64,000 nucleotides of DNA, taken from contig CBDHEF010000002.1 in assembly GCA_965261945.1 (NCBI GenBank), forward strand, positions 1,054,001 to 1,118,000, written 5' to 3'. Shown here piece by piece: positions 25,625 to 34,842 of this stretch (positions are counted from its first letter, which is position 1; each line of letters opens with the position of its first letter). This stretch comes from VXOI01 sp965261945. GTDB lineage: Bacteria; Chloroflexota; Dehalococcoidia; Lucifugimonadales; UBA3495. The notes beneath the pieces are model-generated. The model did no database searches. It saw only the letters and a program-made list of their open reading frames with translations, and was not told the DNA's origin. A program made the translations under genes and the position numbers.

Positions 25625-26335
25625 ATGACCGAGCTGCTGTTTCACGACCATAGCTACCTGCGGGAATTCGACGCCACGGTGACCGGCGTGGCCGACGCCG
25701 GGGTTGCGCTGGACCGCACCGCCTTCTACACCGGCGGCGGAGGGCAGCCCAGCGACATCGGCATCCTGTCCGCCGACGGGCGAGAGTTTGCCGTCTCCGG
25801 CGTCAAGCGGGACGGCGGGCTGCTGGCGCATCTGATAGACGGCGACCGGCCCAGCGCGGGCAGCCGGGTCTCGGGGCGCATCGACTGGGACCGGCGCTAC
25901 CGCCTGATGCGCACTCATACCGCGCTGCACATCCTCTGCGGCGTGGTCTGGCGCGACTATGGCGCGCTGGTGACCGGCGGCAATATGCAGCCCGGCGAGG
26001 CCCGCATGGACTTCGAGCTGGAACGGATGTCCGCCGATTTCGCCGAGGAAGTCGAGGCCAAGGTCAACGAGGAAGTGGCTGCCGCCCGCAGTGTGCTGGC
26101 CGCCAACCTGCCCCGCGAGGAAGCGGAGCAGATCCCCGACCTGCTCCGCACCAAGATAAACCTGCTCCCCGCCAACATCCGCGAAGTGCGCACCATAGAC
26201 ATCCAGGGCCTCGACGTTCAGGCCGACGGCGGCACTCACGTCGACAACACCACCGAGGTCGGCCGCATCCGGGTCGTGGGCCACGAGAGCAAGGGCCGCA
26301 TCAACAAACGCCTCCGCATCGCGCTGGACGACTAA
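25625..26335 (+). CDS. Alanyl-tRNA editing protein AlaX
   Basis: ATG 25625 is chosen because GAGGAAA lies about 9 nt upstream; an upstream ATG 25607 is possible. The 236-residue product matches AlaX-M: an N-terminal barrel with FYTGGGGQPSDIG, the HTALHIL zinc motif (HxxxH) and ADGGTHVDNTTEVG, where the last His completes the zinc site. It is a trans-editing hydrolase that removes Ser or Gly from mischarged tRNA-Ala. The Cys seen in AlaRS (CGGTH) is Asp-Gly here, as often in free-standing AlaX. Its stop is 12 nt from the methyltransferase gene. Confidence 0.88.
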   Translation: MTELLFHDHSYLREFDATVTGVADAGVALDRTAFYTGGGGQPSDIGILSADGREFAVSGVKRDGGLLAHLIDGDRPSAGSRVSGRIDWDRRYRLMRTHTALHILCGVVWRDYGALVTGGNMQPGEARMDFELERMSADFAEEVEAKVNEEVAAARSVLAANLPREEAEQIPDLLRTKINLLPANIREVRTIDIQGLDVQADGGTHVDNTTEVGRIRVVGHESKGRINKRLRIALDD

Positions 26336-26347
26336 GGCCCCTGCGCC

Positions 26348-29101
26348 ATGACCACCAGAGAACACGAGCAGACCCTCAACGTGAGGCTGTCCGATGAACT
26401 GCGGAAGCGCGGACTTGGCTCCAAACCGGAGGTCAGCCACCCCGGAAACCGTCGAATCGACGTTGAGGTGCGAATCGGCCCGGCGCGTATTGCGGTGGAA
26501 GCCGAGCACGGGCAGAGCAGCGCCAAGCTCCGGGAGGCCATCGGCGACGCCGACGCCCGCCTGGAACAGGGTCTCGCAGATTGCGCCGTGGCAGTGTGCT
26601 ACCCGGACGATACTACCAGCGAATCTCTGCCCTCAGCCGAATTGATCTGGACCATCCGCGACGGCTACGGGCAGGCGGCGACCTGGACATCGGGCAATCT
26701 GGACCAGCTAACTTCGGTGATCCGGCTGGCTCCGGCCCAGCTCGGCGACCCCGATTTTGCCGCCGCCGCCTTGTCCACGAGCTTAGACGCCGCCGTAAAG
26801 CGATTGGGTGATGGTCAAAAGGAAAGTTTGGCTCGTGCCCTGGACTTGCCCAAGCAGGACAAGCTGAACAACAAGAAAGTCCGCGAACCCTGGATCGCGC
26901 CCGCCAAACGCGCCCTGCTAGTGGTTGCCACCGCCGTAATGTTTCACTCCCGCCTGGACGTACATTTGGGGACAATGCGCCCCGAGAATGACAACCGCCT
27001 CAACCCGCCTCACCCCTTTATAGGCGATTGGCCGCCAACAAGAGCCCATCATTGCGCCGACGGCCCCAACCCCATCGCCGATTTCGCCGACGCCTGGAAT
27101 CTGATACTGGCCTTGGACTACAAACCCATTTTCGAGACCGGCCGCGCCGCCCTGTTTTCCTGCCCGCCTGACCCGGCCTTTGGCGGAGCCATTGCCGACA
27201 CCGCCAAGGCAGCCCTGGCCGTCGCCGGGAACATCGCAGGAATGCGCCATGACCTGCTGGGGCGCATCTTTCACACCGTCCTGGACACCGCACGGTACGA
27301 CGGCTCCTACTACACCACCACCGCCGCCGCCACCCTGCTGGCCGCTCTGGCCATCCGCGAGGATATGTGCGACTGGAGCGACGCGGACGCCATCGCCAGG
27401 TTGCGCATCACCGACCCGGCCTGCGGCACCGGCACCCTGCTGATGGCCGCGGCGGAGCGAATCCGCGAGCTGGCTCCTCAAGCTGAATCGGATAGCAACC
27501 TCGCCCGCTCTCTAATCGAGCAGGTGTTCAGCGGCTATGACGTGAACCTGACCGCCACCCACATGGCGGCCACTACCCTGGGCCTGCTGTCGCCCACCAC
27601 CCAGTTCCGCAATATGAAAATCGGGCGCACCCTCTTGGGGCTGGACAAGAACGGCAAGGCAAGGCTTGGCTCGCTGGACTTTCTCAGCGACAGCCAGCCC
27701 ATGCTGATACCCTTCCCCAACGCCGAGCCGACGGCCCGCCAAGTGGACACCGGCGAGGAAACCGCCCGCGCCGAACCCGCCGATTTAGTGATTATGAACC
27801 CGCCCTTCACCCGTGACAGCCTGCGCCACGACCAGTTCGACGCCGAAACCGAGGTCAAAATCAAGGCGCGGGAAAAGCAGTTGTTCGCCAACAAACCCGT
27901 CCACTTATCCAGCAACGGCAACGCCTTTCTGATTCTGGCAGACTACATTAACAAGGCAAATACGGGCGTCATCGCCGCCGTCCTGCCTCTGGTAACGGCT
28001 ACCAACGCATCGTCTCTCGAAATTCGGCAACACTTGGGCAACCGCTATCACGTTGAAACCATCGTCACGTCCCACGACCCAGAGCGCATTTATTTTTCCG
28101 AGAATACCAGCATAGGGGAGATGCTGCTGATTTGCCGTCTCTGGCCTTCCGGCAAAGGGCAGAAGCCCCCTACGAAGGTGGTCAACCTTGCCAAGAATCC
28201 GGCAACACCCGCCGAGGCAATGCACATCGCTTGGGGCATCACCAACGGCACGGTGGAGAGCCAAGAATACGGCACTGTGCAAGAATGGCCTGTCAACAGG
28301 GTTATCGCCGGTAACTGGGGGGCAGTTCAATTTCTTTCGCAGCATCTTTGTGAAGAATTTGCCAGCTTAGCTGGCAAATTCTTCAATTTTTCGAGTTTGG
28401 GAGAAATAGCGGAAATAGGACCCGACGGCAGAGGTATTAGAGGCTCCTTTAACCGTTCAAGTATGCCTGCATCCGGAGGAATGTCCGCTCTTTGGGATCA
28501 CAAAACCGACTTTACTCAGTCTTTGGCGGCCAAGCTAGATACGAATATAGTTGCCAAACCCGGCAAGGGCGCTCAGGCGCGCAGCCTTTGGAATCAGCGA
28601 GGGAGATTACTTTTGCCGACAAGAGTTCGGCTCAACACCGTCAGAACTCTCAGCGTCAGGCTGCCCGCCCCAGCGATAGGCTCCGCATGGGTGCCCTGCA
28701 AATGCCGCATACCAAATATGGATACCGAGATTTTTGAGAAAGCTATGTGCATTTACCTGAACTCAACTATCGGCATACTGGCATTGTTGGGCAACCGTTC
28801 CAACAAAGTACCGTCATATCCGCAATTTTCGCTTGACGACCTGCGCAAACTGATCGTCCCCGACTTCGCCGCCATCGGCAACGATGCGGCGGAAAAGCTG
28901 GCGACGGCCTACGACGCCCACGCGACGGACGTGCTGCTGCCCCTGCCGCAGATGGACACCGACCCCGTCCGGCGGGCGCTGGACGCTGCGGTATGCGACG
29001 CGCTGGGGCTGGACGGGGAGCGGGTGGAGACCATCCGCCGCAACCTGGCCGCCGAGCCGTCGGTGACCGGAAAACGCTACGCCGGCCTCCGCCCGGCGTG
29101 A
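26348..29101 (+). CDS. Single-chain N6-adenine methyltransferase with N-terminal nuclease-like domain (type IIG-like)
   Basis: A 917-residue protein. Residues 1-110 resemble a PD-(D/E)xK fold (RRIDVEV, then IAVEAEHG). A helical region follows. The methyltransferase core has DPACGTGTLLMAA (motif I, about 355) and NPPF (motif IV, about 483), the gamma-class order. Residues 600-870 form a target-recognition region with AT-richer DNA. The C-terminus returns to GC-rich. This is the layout of type IIG/BREX PglX-like enzymes that methylate, and may cut, in one chain. No separate endonuclease gene is next to it, except the Uma2 gene downstream. It is close behind alaX, possibly on the same mRNA. Confidence 0.83.
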   Translation: MTTREHEQTLNVRLSDELRKRGLGSKPEVSHPGNRRIDVEVRIGPARIAVEAEHGQSSAKLREAIGDADARLEQGLADCAVAVCYPDDTTSESLPSAELIWTIRDGYGQAATWTSGNLDQLTSVIRLAPAQLGDPDFAAAALSTSLDAAVKRLGDGQKESLARALDLPKQDKLNNKKVREPWIAPAKRALLVVATAVMFHSRLDVHLGTMRPENDNRLNPPHPFIGDWPPTRAHHCADGPNPIADFADAWNLILALDYKPIFETGRAALFSCPPDPAFGGAIADTAKAALAVAGNIAGMRHDLLGRIFHTVLDTARYDGSYYTTTAAATLLAALAIREDMCDWSDADAIARLRITDPACGTGTLLMAAAERIRELAPQAESDSNLARSLIEQVFSGYDVNLTATHMAATTLGLLSPTTQFRNMKIGRTLLGLDKNGKARLGSLDFLSDSQPMLIPFPNAEPTARQVDTGEETARAEPADLVIMNPPFTRDSLRHDQFDAETEVKIKAREKQLFANKPVHLSSNGNAFLILADYINKANTGVIAAVLPLVTATNASSLEIRQHLGNRYHVETIVTSHDPERIYFSENTSIGEMLLICRLWPSGKGQKPPTKVVNLAKNPATPAEAMHIAWGITNGTVESQEYGTVQEWPVNRVIAGNWGAVQFLSQHLCEEFASLAGKFFNFSSLGEIAEIGPDGRGIRGSFNRSSMPASGGMSALWDHKTDFTQSLAAKLDTNIVAKPGKGAQARSLWNQRGRLLLPTRVRLNTVRTLSVRLPAPAIGSAWVPCKCRIPNMDTEIFEKAMCIYLNSTIGILALLGNRSNKVPSYPQFSLDDLRKLIVPDFAAIGNDAAEKLATAYDAHATDVLLPLPQMDTDPVRRALDAAVCDALGLDGERVETIRRNLAAEPSVTGKRYAGLRPA
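28352..28391 (+). other. Perfect 15-bp hairpin plus T-run inside the methyltransferase gene
   Basis: GAAGAATTTGCCAGC (28352-28366), loop TTA, then GCTGGCAAATTCTTC (28370-28384), followed by AATTTTT. It has full terminator form but lies in frame inside the target-recognition region, coding for EEFASLAGKFF. It could attenuate expression or be a trace of recombination in this specificity segment. Confidence 0.75.
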
Positions 29102-29159
29102 TATGCTCCGTACCCGACAACAATTCGCCGACTAGCCAAAGATGAAGGCCGGAGGGTTT

Positions 29160-29717
29160 ATGACCACCCAAACCAAGCTGATTACTTGGGCGGACTATCT
29201 GCAAGAGCCGGAATCAAAGCAGCGCCGGGAAATCGTGGACGGCGAGGTAGTTATGGCCGCAGCCCCCACTCTCTACCACCAGACTACTTCGGGCGACGTC
29301 TATCGGCCCCTTCACCGGTTCGTTAGCGAGAACCGGCTGGGCGGAGTATGGTACGCGCCGGTGGACGTTGTCGTGGAGCAGGAACCGGTCCGTGTGCGGC
29401 AGCCAGACATAGTATTTGTCAGCAACGAGCGAGCAGACATCCTGGGAGACCGGATTAACGGCGGCCCCGACCTGGTGGTGGAGATACTGTCTCCCAGCAA
29501 CAGCCGGACTGACATCGAAAGCAAGCTGGCCGACTACGCCCGGATTGACGTCCGCGAATGCTGGCTGGTATCCAAGGAAGCCCGTACCGTAGAGGTACTG
29601 CGGCTGGAAGGCGGGCAGTGGCGGCGGGCCTACATCCGCGGCGTTGGCGACCACATCGAATCGGTCGTGCTGCCGGGGCTGGAACTGGACATCGCCGACA
29701 TATTTCAGGGGACCTGA
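29160..29717 (+). CDS. Uma2-family putative endonuclease
   Basis: ATG 29160 follows GGAGG closely; 185 residues. The Uma2 fold is PD-(D/E)xK-like: IVDGEVV, RQPDIVFVSNE (Asp), DLVVEILSPSN (Glu) and SKLADYA (Lys). Uma2 proteins are abundant, poorly understood nuclease-like proteins of Chloroflexota, cyanobacteria and actinobacteria. It lies between the type IIG-like methyltransferase and hyuA and could belong to either unit. The gap to hyuA is about 67 nt. Confidence 0.85.
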   Translation: MTTQTKLITWADYLQEPESKQRREIVDGEVVMAAAPTLYHQTTSGDVYRPLHRFVSENRLGGVWYAPVDVVVEQEPVRVRQPDIVFVSNERADILGDRINGGPDLVVEILSPSNSRTDIESKLADYARIDVRECWLVSKEARTVEVLRLEGGQWRRAYIRGVGDHIESVVLPGLELDIADIFQGT

Positions 29718-29784
29718 CTCTCTGGGGTATACTGTCTTCCGGCCGGACGGCAGGCCCGGCACAACCCCAAGGAGGACTCACCCC

Positions 29785-31800
29785 ATGCCCCGAACCGTGG
29801 TAGGCATCGACGTAGGCGGCACTTTCACCGACATCGCCGTGTTGCGGGACGGGCAATTGACCGTCCACAAGCTCCCATCCACCCCGCAAAACCCGTCGCT
29901 GGGCATCATTCAAGGCGTCGGTGAGGTGGGCGTGGATACCGGGGAAGCCGACTTCGTTCACGGCTCCACCGTCGCCACCAACGCCCTGCTGGAGGGCAAG
30001 GGGTCGCGCACCGCCCTTGTCACGACAATGGGGTTTGAGGATGTGCTGGAAATCGGACGCCAGAGCCGCGCTGAGCTGTACAACCTGGAGCAGGACCGCA
30101 CACCGACCCTGGCCCCATGGGAATTGCGCTTCGGCCTCCCGGAACGGGTGGACTACACCGGCGCAATCCTGGAAGACCTGGATCCCGGCGCCATCGGGGC
30201 CCTGATGGCCCTCATCGCCGAGTCCGGCGCCGACGCCGTGGCGGTGTCCTTCCTGTTCTCCTTCCTCAATCCCGTTCACGAAGAGATGGTCTACGAGGCG
30301 CTTCGCAAGCTGCAACCGGCGCCGTTCATCTCTCTGTCCTCCCGGGTTCTGCCCGAGTTTCGCGAATACGAACGCACCAGCACGGTGGTGGTCAACGCCT
30401 ACGTGGGGCAGGTGATGAGCCGCTACCTGGGCGAACTGGAGCAGTCCTTGGGCGAGGGATTGCGGATAATGCAGTCGTCGGGGGGCAGCATCACGGCCCG
30501 GCTGGCCGCCGAGCAGCCGGTGCGCACCATCCTCAGCGGCCCGGCTGGCGGCGTGGTTGGGGCGTTCCACGTCGCAGTGCAGGCCGGATACCCCGACATC
30601 ATCACCCTGGACATGGGCGGCACTTCCACCGACGTATCGCTTTGTCCCGGACGCATCAAGGAAACCGGCAGCTCCAACGTGGGCGGGCATCCTGTAGCCG
30701 TGCCGATGATAGAGATTCACACCGTGGGCGCAGGCGGTGGCTCCATCGCCCGCGTCGACACCGGCGGCGCGCTGACCGTCGGCCCTCAGTCGGCGGGCGC
30801 CGACCCTGGCCCTGCCTGCTATGGCCGGGGGGACCAACTGACTGTTTCCGACGCCAATCTGCTGCTGGGCCGGTTGCGCCCCGACCACTTCCTGGGCGGA
30901 CGCCTGACCCTCGACCTGCCGAGGGCGCGAGGGCTGATGGAGTCGCTGGCAACAGGGCTGGGCCTGAACGAGCAGCAAGCGGCCCTGGGCATCAACCGGG
31001 TGGTGAACGCCAACATGGAGCGGGCCATCCGGTCCATCTCCCTGGAACGCGGCTACGACCCGCGCAGCTTCACCCTGGTCCCCTTCGGCGGCGCCGGGCC
31101 GGTTCACGGCTGCGAACTGGCCCAGGAGTTGGGCATCCCGCGGGTGCTGATTCCGGCGCGGCCCGGCATCCTGTCGGCCCTGGGAGTCGCCATTGCCGAC
31201 GTGGTGAAGGATTACTCGCGGACCGTCATGCTGCGCGGCGGCGATCTGGAGCGGACCCGGCTGGAAGAGGAGTTCCACGGCATGGAAGGGCTGGCCCGCG
31301 CCGAACTGGAGCTGGAAGGGCTGCCCGCCGAGCAAATGACGTCCCGCAGGTTCCTTGACGTGCGCTATGTCGGTCAGTCCTTCGAGTTAACAGTAGACTA
31401 TCCCACATCGCGGGCCTCTCGTTCCTCCGAGAGACTGGCGCGCGCCATCTCAGACAGCTTCTACCGCGCCCACCTGCAACGCTTCGGCTACGCTGACCGG
31501 GCCGAGCCGGTGGAGATAGTCAACCTTCGCCTGAAGCTGGACCTGGCGGTGGACAAGCCGGACCTTCCGCCTCAACCTCTTAAAGGCCCCGACCCGTCGC
31601 AGGCGCAGATCGCCAGCGTCAGCGTTGTATTCCGAGAGGGCGAGATGGAAACGCCTCTCTACCGGCGCGAACTGCTGGCCACCGGCAACCACATCGCCGG
31701 CCCGGCCCTGGTGGTTCAGCTCGATACCACTACGGTTGTGCCGCCCGGCTGGCAGGGCGAGGTTGACCCCTACGGCAACCTGCTGCTGGCGATGGGGTAA
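29785..31800 (+). CDS. Hydantoinase/oxoprolinase subunit A
   Basis: ATG 29785 has GGAGGA 8 nt upstream; 671 residues. The ASKHA-type ATPase core is clear: VVGIDVGGTFTDIAV at the N-terminus, HGSTVATNALLEGKG near 60, SGPAGGVVGA and LDMGGTSTDVS near 260-280, and VPFGGAGPVHG near 435. It works with HyuB in ATP-dependent opening of hydantoin, 5-oxoproline, acetophenone-like or related cyclic/carbonyl substrates. The substrate is not predictable from sequence. The partner hyuB lies 1.35 kb downstream, separated by three small genes. Confidence 0.9.
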   Translation: MPRTVVGIDVGGTFTDIAVLRDGQLTVHKLPSTPQNPSLGIIQGVGEVGVDTGEADFVHGSTVATNALLEGKGSRTALVTTMGFEDVLEIGRQSRAELYNLEQDRTPTLAPWELRFGLPERVDYTGAILEDLDPGAIGALMALIAESGADAVAVSFLFSFLNPVHEEMVYEALRKLQPAPFISLSSRVLPEFREYERTSTVVVNAYVGQVMSRYLGELEQSLGEGLRIMQSSGGSITARLAAEQPVRTILSGPAGGVVGAFHVAVQAGYPDIITLDMGGTSTDVSLCPGRIKETGSSNVGGHPVAVPMIEIHTVGAGGGSIARVDTGGALTVGPQSAGADPGPACYGRGDQLTVSDANLLLGRLRPDHFLGGRLTLDLPRARGLMESLATGLGLNEQQAALGINRVVNANMERAIRSISLERGYDPRSFTLVPFGGAGPVHGCELAQELGIPRVLIPARPGILSALGVAIADVVKDYSRTVMLRGGDLERTRLEEEFHGMEGLARAELELEGLPAEQMTSRRFLDVRYVGQSFELTVDYPTSRASRSSERLARAISDSFYRAHLQRFGYADRAEPVEIVNLRLKLDLAVDKPDLPPQPLKGPDPSQAQIASVSVVFREGEMETPLYRRELLATGNHIAGPALVVQLDTTTVVPPGWQGEVDPYGNLLLAMG

Positions 31801-31843
31801 GAAATGATGTGGGCTGTCGCAGAAGCCCATGCCGATGTCTATA

Positions 31844-32074
31844 ATGAAGTCAACTTGGTACTATCAGAATGACGTACTGGTCAAGCGGCCTTATCTCAAG
31901 GATGAGTGGTGCGAGCTGGCTATCAGCAATCCGGTTCGCGTTGAAGTGCAGGAAAACGGTAGAATACGGCATTGGGCGTACATCCCGGAGATTGAGAAAT
32001 ACATACGAGTCATTACTCTCGCGGACGGCGAGACAGTTATGAATGCTTTCCCGGACAGTGGGTTCAGGAGGTGA
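31844..32074 (+). CDS. DUF4258-like small protein, toxin-antitoxin-like pair
   Basis: A 76-residue product with RVEVQENGRIRHWAYIPEIEKYIRVITLADGETVMNAFPD, a pattern seen in DUF4258-type proteins related to RelE-fold toxins. The start is uncertain: ATG 31844 or 31829, neither with a strong ribosome-binding site. Its TGA stop (32072-32074) lies inside the ribosome-binding site of the DUF2283 gene. DUF4258/DUF2283 neighbours are a recurring arrangement suspected to be toxin-antitoxin modules; activity is inferred. Confidence 0.65.
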   Translation: MKSTWYYQNDVLVKRPYLKDEWCELAISNPVRVEVQENGRIRHWAYIPEIEKYIRVITLADGETVMNAFPDSGFRR

Positions 32075-32079
32075 AAGCC

Positions 32080-32313
32080 ATGAGGCTGAGCTATTATGCG
32101 GAAACGGGTTCAATGTTCATCCACCTGGCTGAAAGAGACAGCGCGGAGTGCGTAGAGATTTACGACGGGGTCGTCTTGGACTTCGATTCCCACGGCATCC
32201 TCGTGGGCATTGACATTGACCAGGTTAGCTCCCTTCCGCCTGGACTGAAATTACCGGAGCGCATTCCTATTCCAGCCCCTATGATAGCCAACCCGGCTCC
32301 TGCCGATGACTAA
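32080..32313 (+). CDS. DUF2283-family small protein
   Basis: ATG 32080 follows AGGAGGTGA (32066-32073). The 77-residue product shows the DUF2283 signature: LSYYAETGSMFIHLAERDSAE, EIYDGVVLDFDSHGILVGIDI. Usually the second, antitoxin-like member of DUF4258/DUF2283 pairs. A proline-rich tail (about 55-77) extends beyond the normal domain. Its stop overlaps the PIG-L start by 8 nt. Confidence 0.85.
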   Translation: MRLSYYAETGSMFIHLAERDSAECVEIYDGVVLDFDSHGILVGIDIDQVSSLPPGLKLPERIPIPAPMIANPAPADD

Positions 32314-33124
32314 CCCACCGCACACCCTCACTGTTCTAGCCGTCTTCGCCCACCCCGACGACGAGGGGTTCGGCTGCGGCGGCACGCTGGCCGCCTTGGT
32401 GTCCGGGGGACACCGGGTGACGCTGATATGCGCCACCAACGGCGACGTGGGGGAAATCAGCGACCCCGCTCTGGCAACGCCGAAGACTTTGGCCTCAGTT
32501 CGGCAGGGCGAACTCCGGGCGGCCATGGACCTGACCGGGATTTCGGATGTCCGGTTTCTCAACTACCGGGATTCCGGCATGGCCGGAACCGACGATAACG
32601 GACACCCCGGCAGCCTGTTCCAGGCCCCTGAAGAAAAGGTAGTGGAGCAGGTGGCGGCAGTCATACGGGAACTGCGCCCTGATCTGGTCATCACCCACGA
32701 CCCTACCGGGGGATACGGTCATCCCGACCACGTGACCATCTGCCATCGCACCCAAGCAGCCGTAGAACAATGCCGGGACGCAAGAGGTCCGTTGCTCTAC
32801 TACGTCTGTTTCCCGCGCAGCTTCTTCCAGCGTATGTGGAACAAGATGGTCGAGATGGAGCTTCGTCCACCGTTCTCCGCCGACGATACCGGGGCCCTGG
32901 GAACGCCGGATGACGAGGTCACCACCGTGCTCGATGTCGGTCGGTACGTGGCCCTCAAGATGGAGTCGCTGGAGCGCCACCGAACTCAGATTGAAAGAGA
33001 TGGCCCATTCTCGCAACTTCCTCAAGAATTCATGGCTCAAATTATGTCCTCCGAATTCTTTCAACTTGTCCCGCCAGAGGGGTCCCCGACCCTGGACCTT
33101 CTCGCCCAACTGTCAGGGAATTAG
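32306..33124 (+). CDS. PIG-L family deacetylase (LmbE-like)
   Basis: The 272-residue product has the zinc motif AHPDDE (about 15-20) and GHPDH (about 143-147), the signature of LmbE/PIG-L N-acetylglucosaminyl deacetylases such as MshB and BshB-type enzymes. It would remove an acyl group from an N-acyl sugar, possibly in thiol-cofactor or glycoconjugate metabolism. The ATG lies inside the end of the DUF2283 gene. The hyuB gene begins 27 nt after its stop. Confidence 0.88.
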   Translation: MTNPPHTLTVLAVFAHPDDEGFGCGGTLAALVSGGHRVTLICATNGDVGEISDPALATPKTLASVRQGELRAAMDLTGISDVRFLNYRDSGMAGTDDNGHPGSLFQAPEEKVVEQVAAVIRELRPDLVITHDPTGGYGHPDHVTICHRTQAAVEQCRDARGPLLYYVCFPRSFFQRMWNKMVEMELRPPFSADDTGALGTPDDEVTTVLDVGRYVALKMESLERHRTQIERDGPFSQLPQEFMAQIMSSEFFQLVPPEGSPTLDLLAQLSGN

Positions 33125-33151
33125 CCCACGCCACTACCTTGAGGTGCGTTC

Positions 33152-34756
33152 ATGCCCGTAGACCCGGTCAGCCTGGAAGTCTTCAAGAATATGTTCGAGT
33201 CGGTGGCCGAGGAGATGGGAGTCGCGCTCCAGCGCACTGCCTACTCGCCCAACATCAAGGAGCGGCGCGACTTCTCCTGCGCCATGTTCGACCCCGAGGG
33301 CAACATGGTGGCGCAGGCGGCGCACGTGCCAGTGCATCTGGGGGCCATGCCAGCGTCGGTCCGCGCGGCGCTGGAGGTGTTCCCCGGTGCGCTGCGGCCC
33401 GGCGACATTGTTATCCTCAACGACCCATACCTCGGCGGCACTCACCTGCCAGACATTACTATGGTGGCCCCGGTCTACGCCGGCGAGAAGGGGAAGGAGC
33501 AGTTGGCGGCCTTCGTGGCGGCCCGCGGGCATCATGCCGACGTGGGCGGCATGACCCCCGGCTCCCTCCCACTGTCCACCGAACTGTACCAGGAAGGCAC
33601 CATCATACCGCCCATCAAGCTGGCCCGGGGCGGTCGGCTCAATCACGACGTTATCCAGCTAATCTGCCGCAACTCCCGCACCCCTGACGAGCGCAAGGGC
33701 GACCTGGCGGCGCAGACGGCGTCCATTAGAGTGGGCGAGCAGAGGATGCGCGAGCTGTTCGAGCGATACGGCGTCGCCGATACCGCCGAGCACATGGCGG
33801 CGCTGCTGGACTACTCCGAGCGCGTGACCCGCCGCACCATTCAGGACATACCCGACGGCGTGTACAGTGTACTGGACTACATGGACGACGACGGCCTGAC
33901 CCAAGAGCCGGTGCCCATCGCGGTTACCATCACGGTGTCCGGCGACGAGATGGATATAGACTTCACCGGCACGTCGCCGCAGCGCCCCGGCTGCATCAAC
34001 GCGCCCGTAGCAGTGACCGTGTCGGCCTGCCTGTATGTCGTGCGCTGTCTGCTACAGGAGCAGGCCCCGGCCAACCAGGGTTGTCTGCGCCCACTGCATA
34101 TCAACACTCCCGAGGGGTCGCTGGTCAACCCCAGGCCGCAGCGGGGCGTGGCCGGAGGCAACGTGGAAACCTCGCAACGAATTACCGACGTGCTGTTTGG
34201 CGCGTTGGCCCAAGCCCTGCCGCAGGTTATTCCGGCGGCCAGCCAAGGCACCATGAATAACATGATAATCGGCGGCCACGACCCGGTGCGCGACAAGCCC
34301 TATGTCTACTACGAGACAATCGCGGGAGGCATGGGGGCGCGGCCGGACAAGGACGGCATTTCCGGCATTCAGACCCACATGACCAACACCATGAACACGC
34401 CGATCGAGGCGATGGAATTCGCCTTCCCCCTGCGCTTGCGCCGCTATGCCCTGCGCCGAGGTTCCGGCGGCGACGGGCAGTACCGGGGCGGCGACGGCGT
34501 GGTGCGGGAAGTGGAGTTTCTGGCACCCGCAAGGGTGACTCTGATGTCGGAGCGCCGCCGCCTTCCACCGCCCGGCTACCACGGAGGCCATCACGGAGAA
34601 CCCGGCGAAAACGTGCTGTTGCGCGGTGGTGTCGAGGAAGTTCTGCTCGCAGGCAAGGAACTCATCGACGTGGAAGCGGGCGACGTGCTAAGCGTCCGCA
34701 CCCCAGGCGCCGGAGGATGGGGCGCACCGGAGCACCGCCGCGGCCACCAGCATTAG
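33152..34756 (+). CDS. Hydantoinase/oxoprolinase subunit B
   Basis: A 534-residue product with the HyuB pattern: DPVSLEVFKNMFESVAEEMG, RTAYSPNIKERRDFSCAMFD, VHLGAMPASV, ILNDPYLGGTHLPDITMVAPV, RGHHADVGG, and C-terminal SERRRLPPPGYHGG. TTGAGGTG precedes the ATG by about 6 nt. It pairs with HyuA (29785) for ATP-dependent hydrolysis or carboxylation of a cyclic amide or ketone. The split of A and B by three genes is unusual. Confidence 0.9.
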   Translation: MPVDPVSLEVFKNMFESVAEEMGVALQRTAYSPNIKERRDFSCAMFDPEGNMVAQAAHVPVHLGAMPASVRAALEVFPGALRPGDIVILNDPYLGGTHLPDITMVAPVYAGEKGKEQLAAFVAARGHHADVGGMTPGSLPLSTELYQEGTIIPPIKLARGGRLNHDVIQLICRNSRTPDERKGDLAAQTASIRVGEQRMRELFERYGVADTAEHMAALLDYSERVTRRTIQDIPDGVYSVLDYMDDDGLTQEPVPIAVTITVSGDEMDIDFTGTSPQRPGCINAPVAVTVSACLYVVRCLLQEQAPANQGCLRPLHINTPEGSLVNPRPQRGVAGGNVETSQRITDVLFGALAQALPQVIPAASQGTMNNMIIGGHDPVRDKPYVYYETIAGGMGARPDKDGISGIQTHMTNTMNTPIEAMEFAFPLRLRRYALRRGSGGDGQYRGGDGVVREVEFLAPARVTLMSERRRLPPPGYHGGHHGEPGENVLLRGGVEEVLLAGKELIDVEAGDVLSVRTPGAGGWGAPEHRRGHQH

Positions 34757-34765
34757 CGGCTGCAT

Positions 34766-34801
34766 CCCTCTCCCTCGAGGAGAGGGCAAGGGTGAGGGGC
34801 C
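34766..34801. repeat. Dispersed palindrome after hyuB
   Basis: CCCTCTCC (34766-34773) pairs with GGAGAGGG (34779-34786), followed by CAAGGGTGAGGGG. It belongs to the family of GC-rich intergenic palindromes in the window and could serve as the hyuB terminator, although no T-run follows. Confidence 0.6.
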
Positions 34802-34842
34802 CCTCCGCTTCCCCAGAAATCCAAGAAGGACCGGGATAATCC

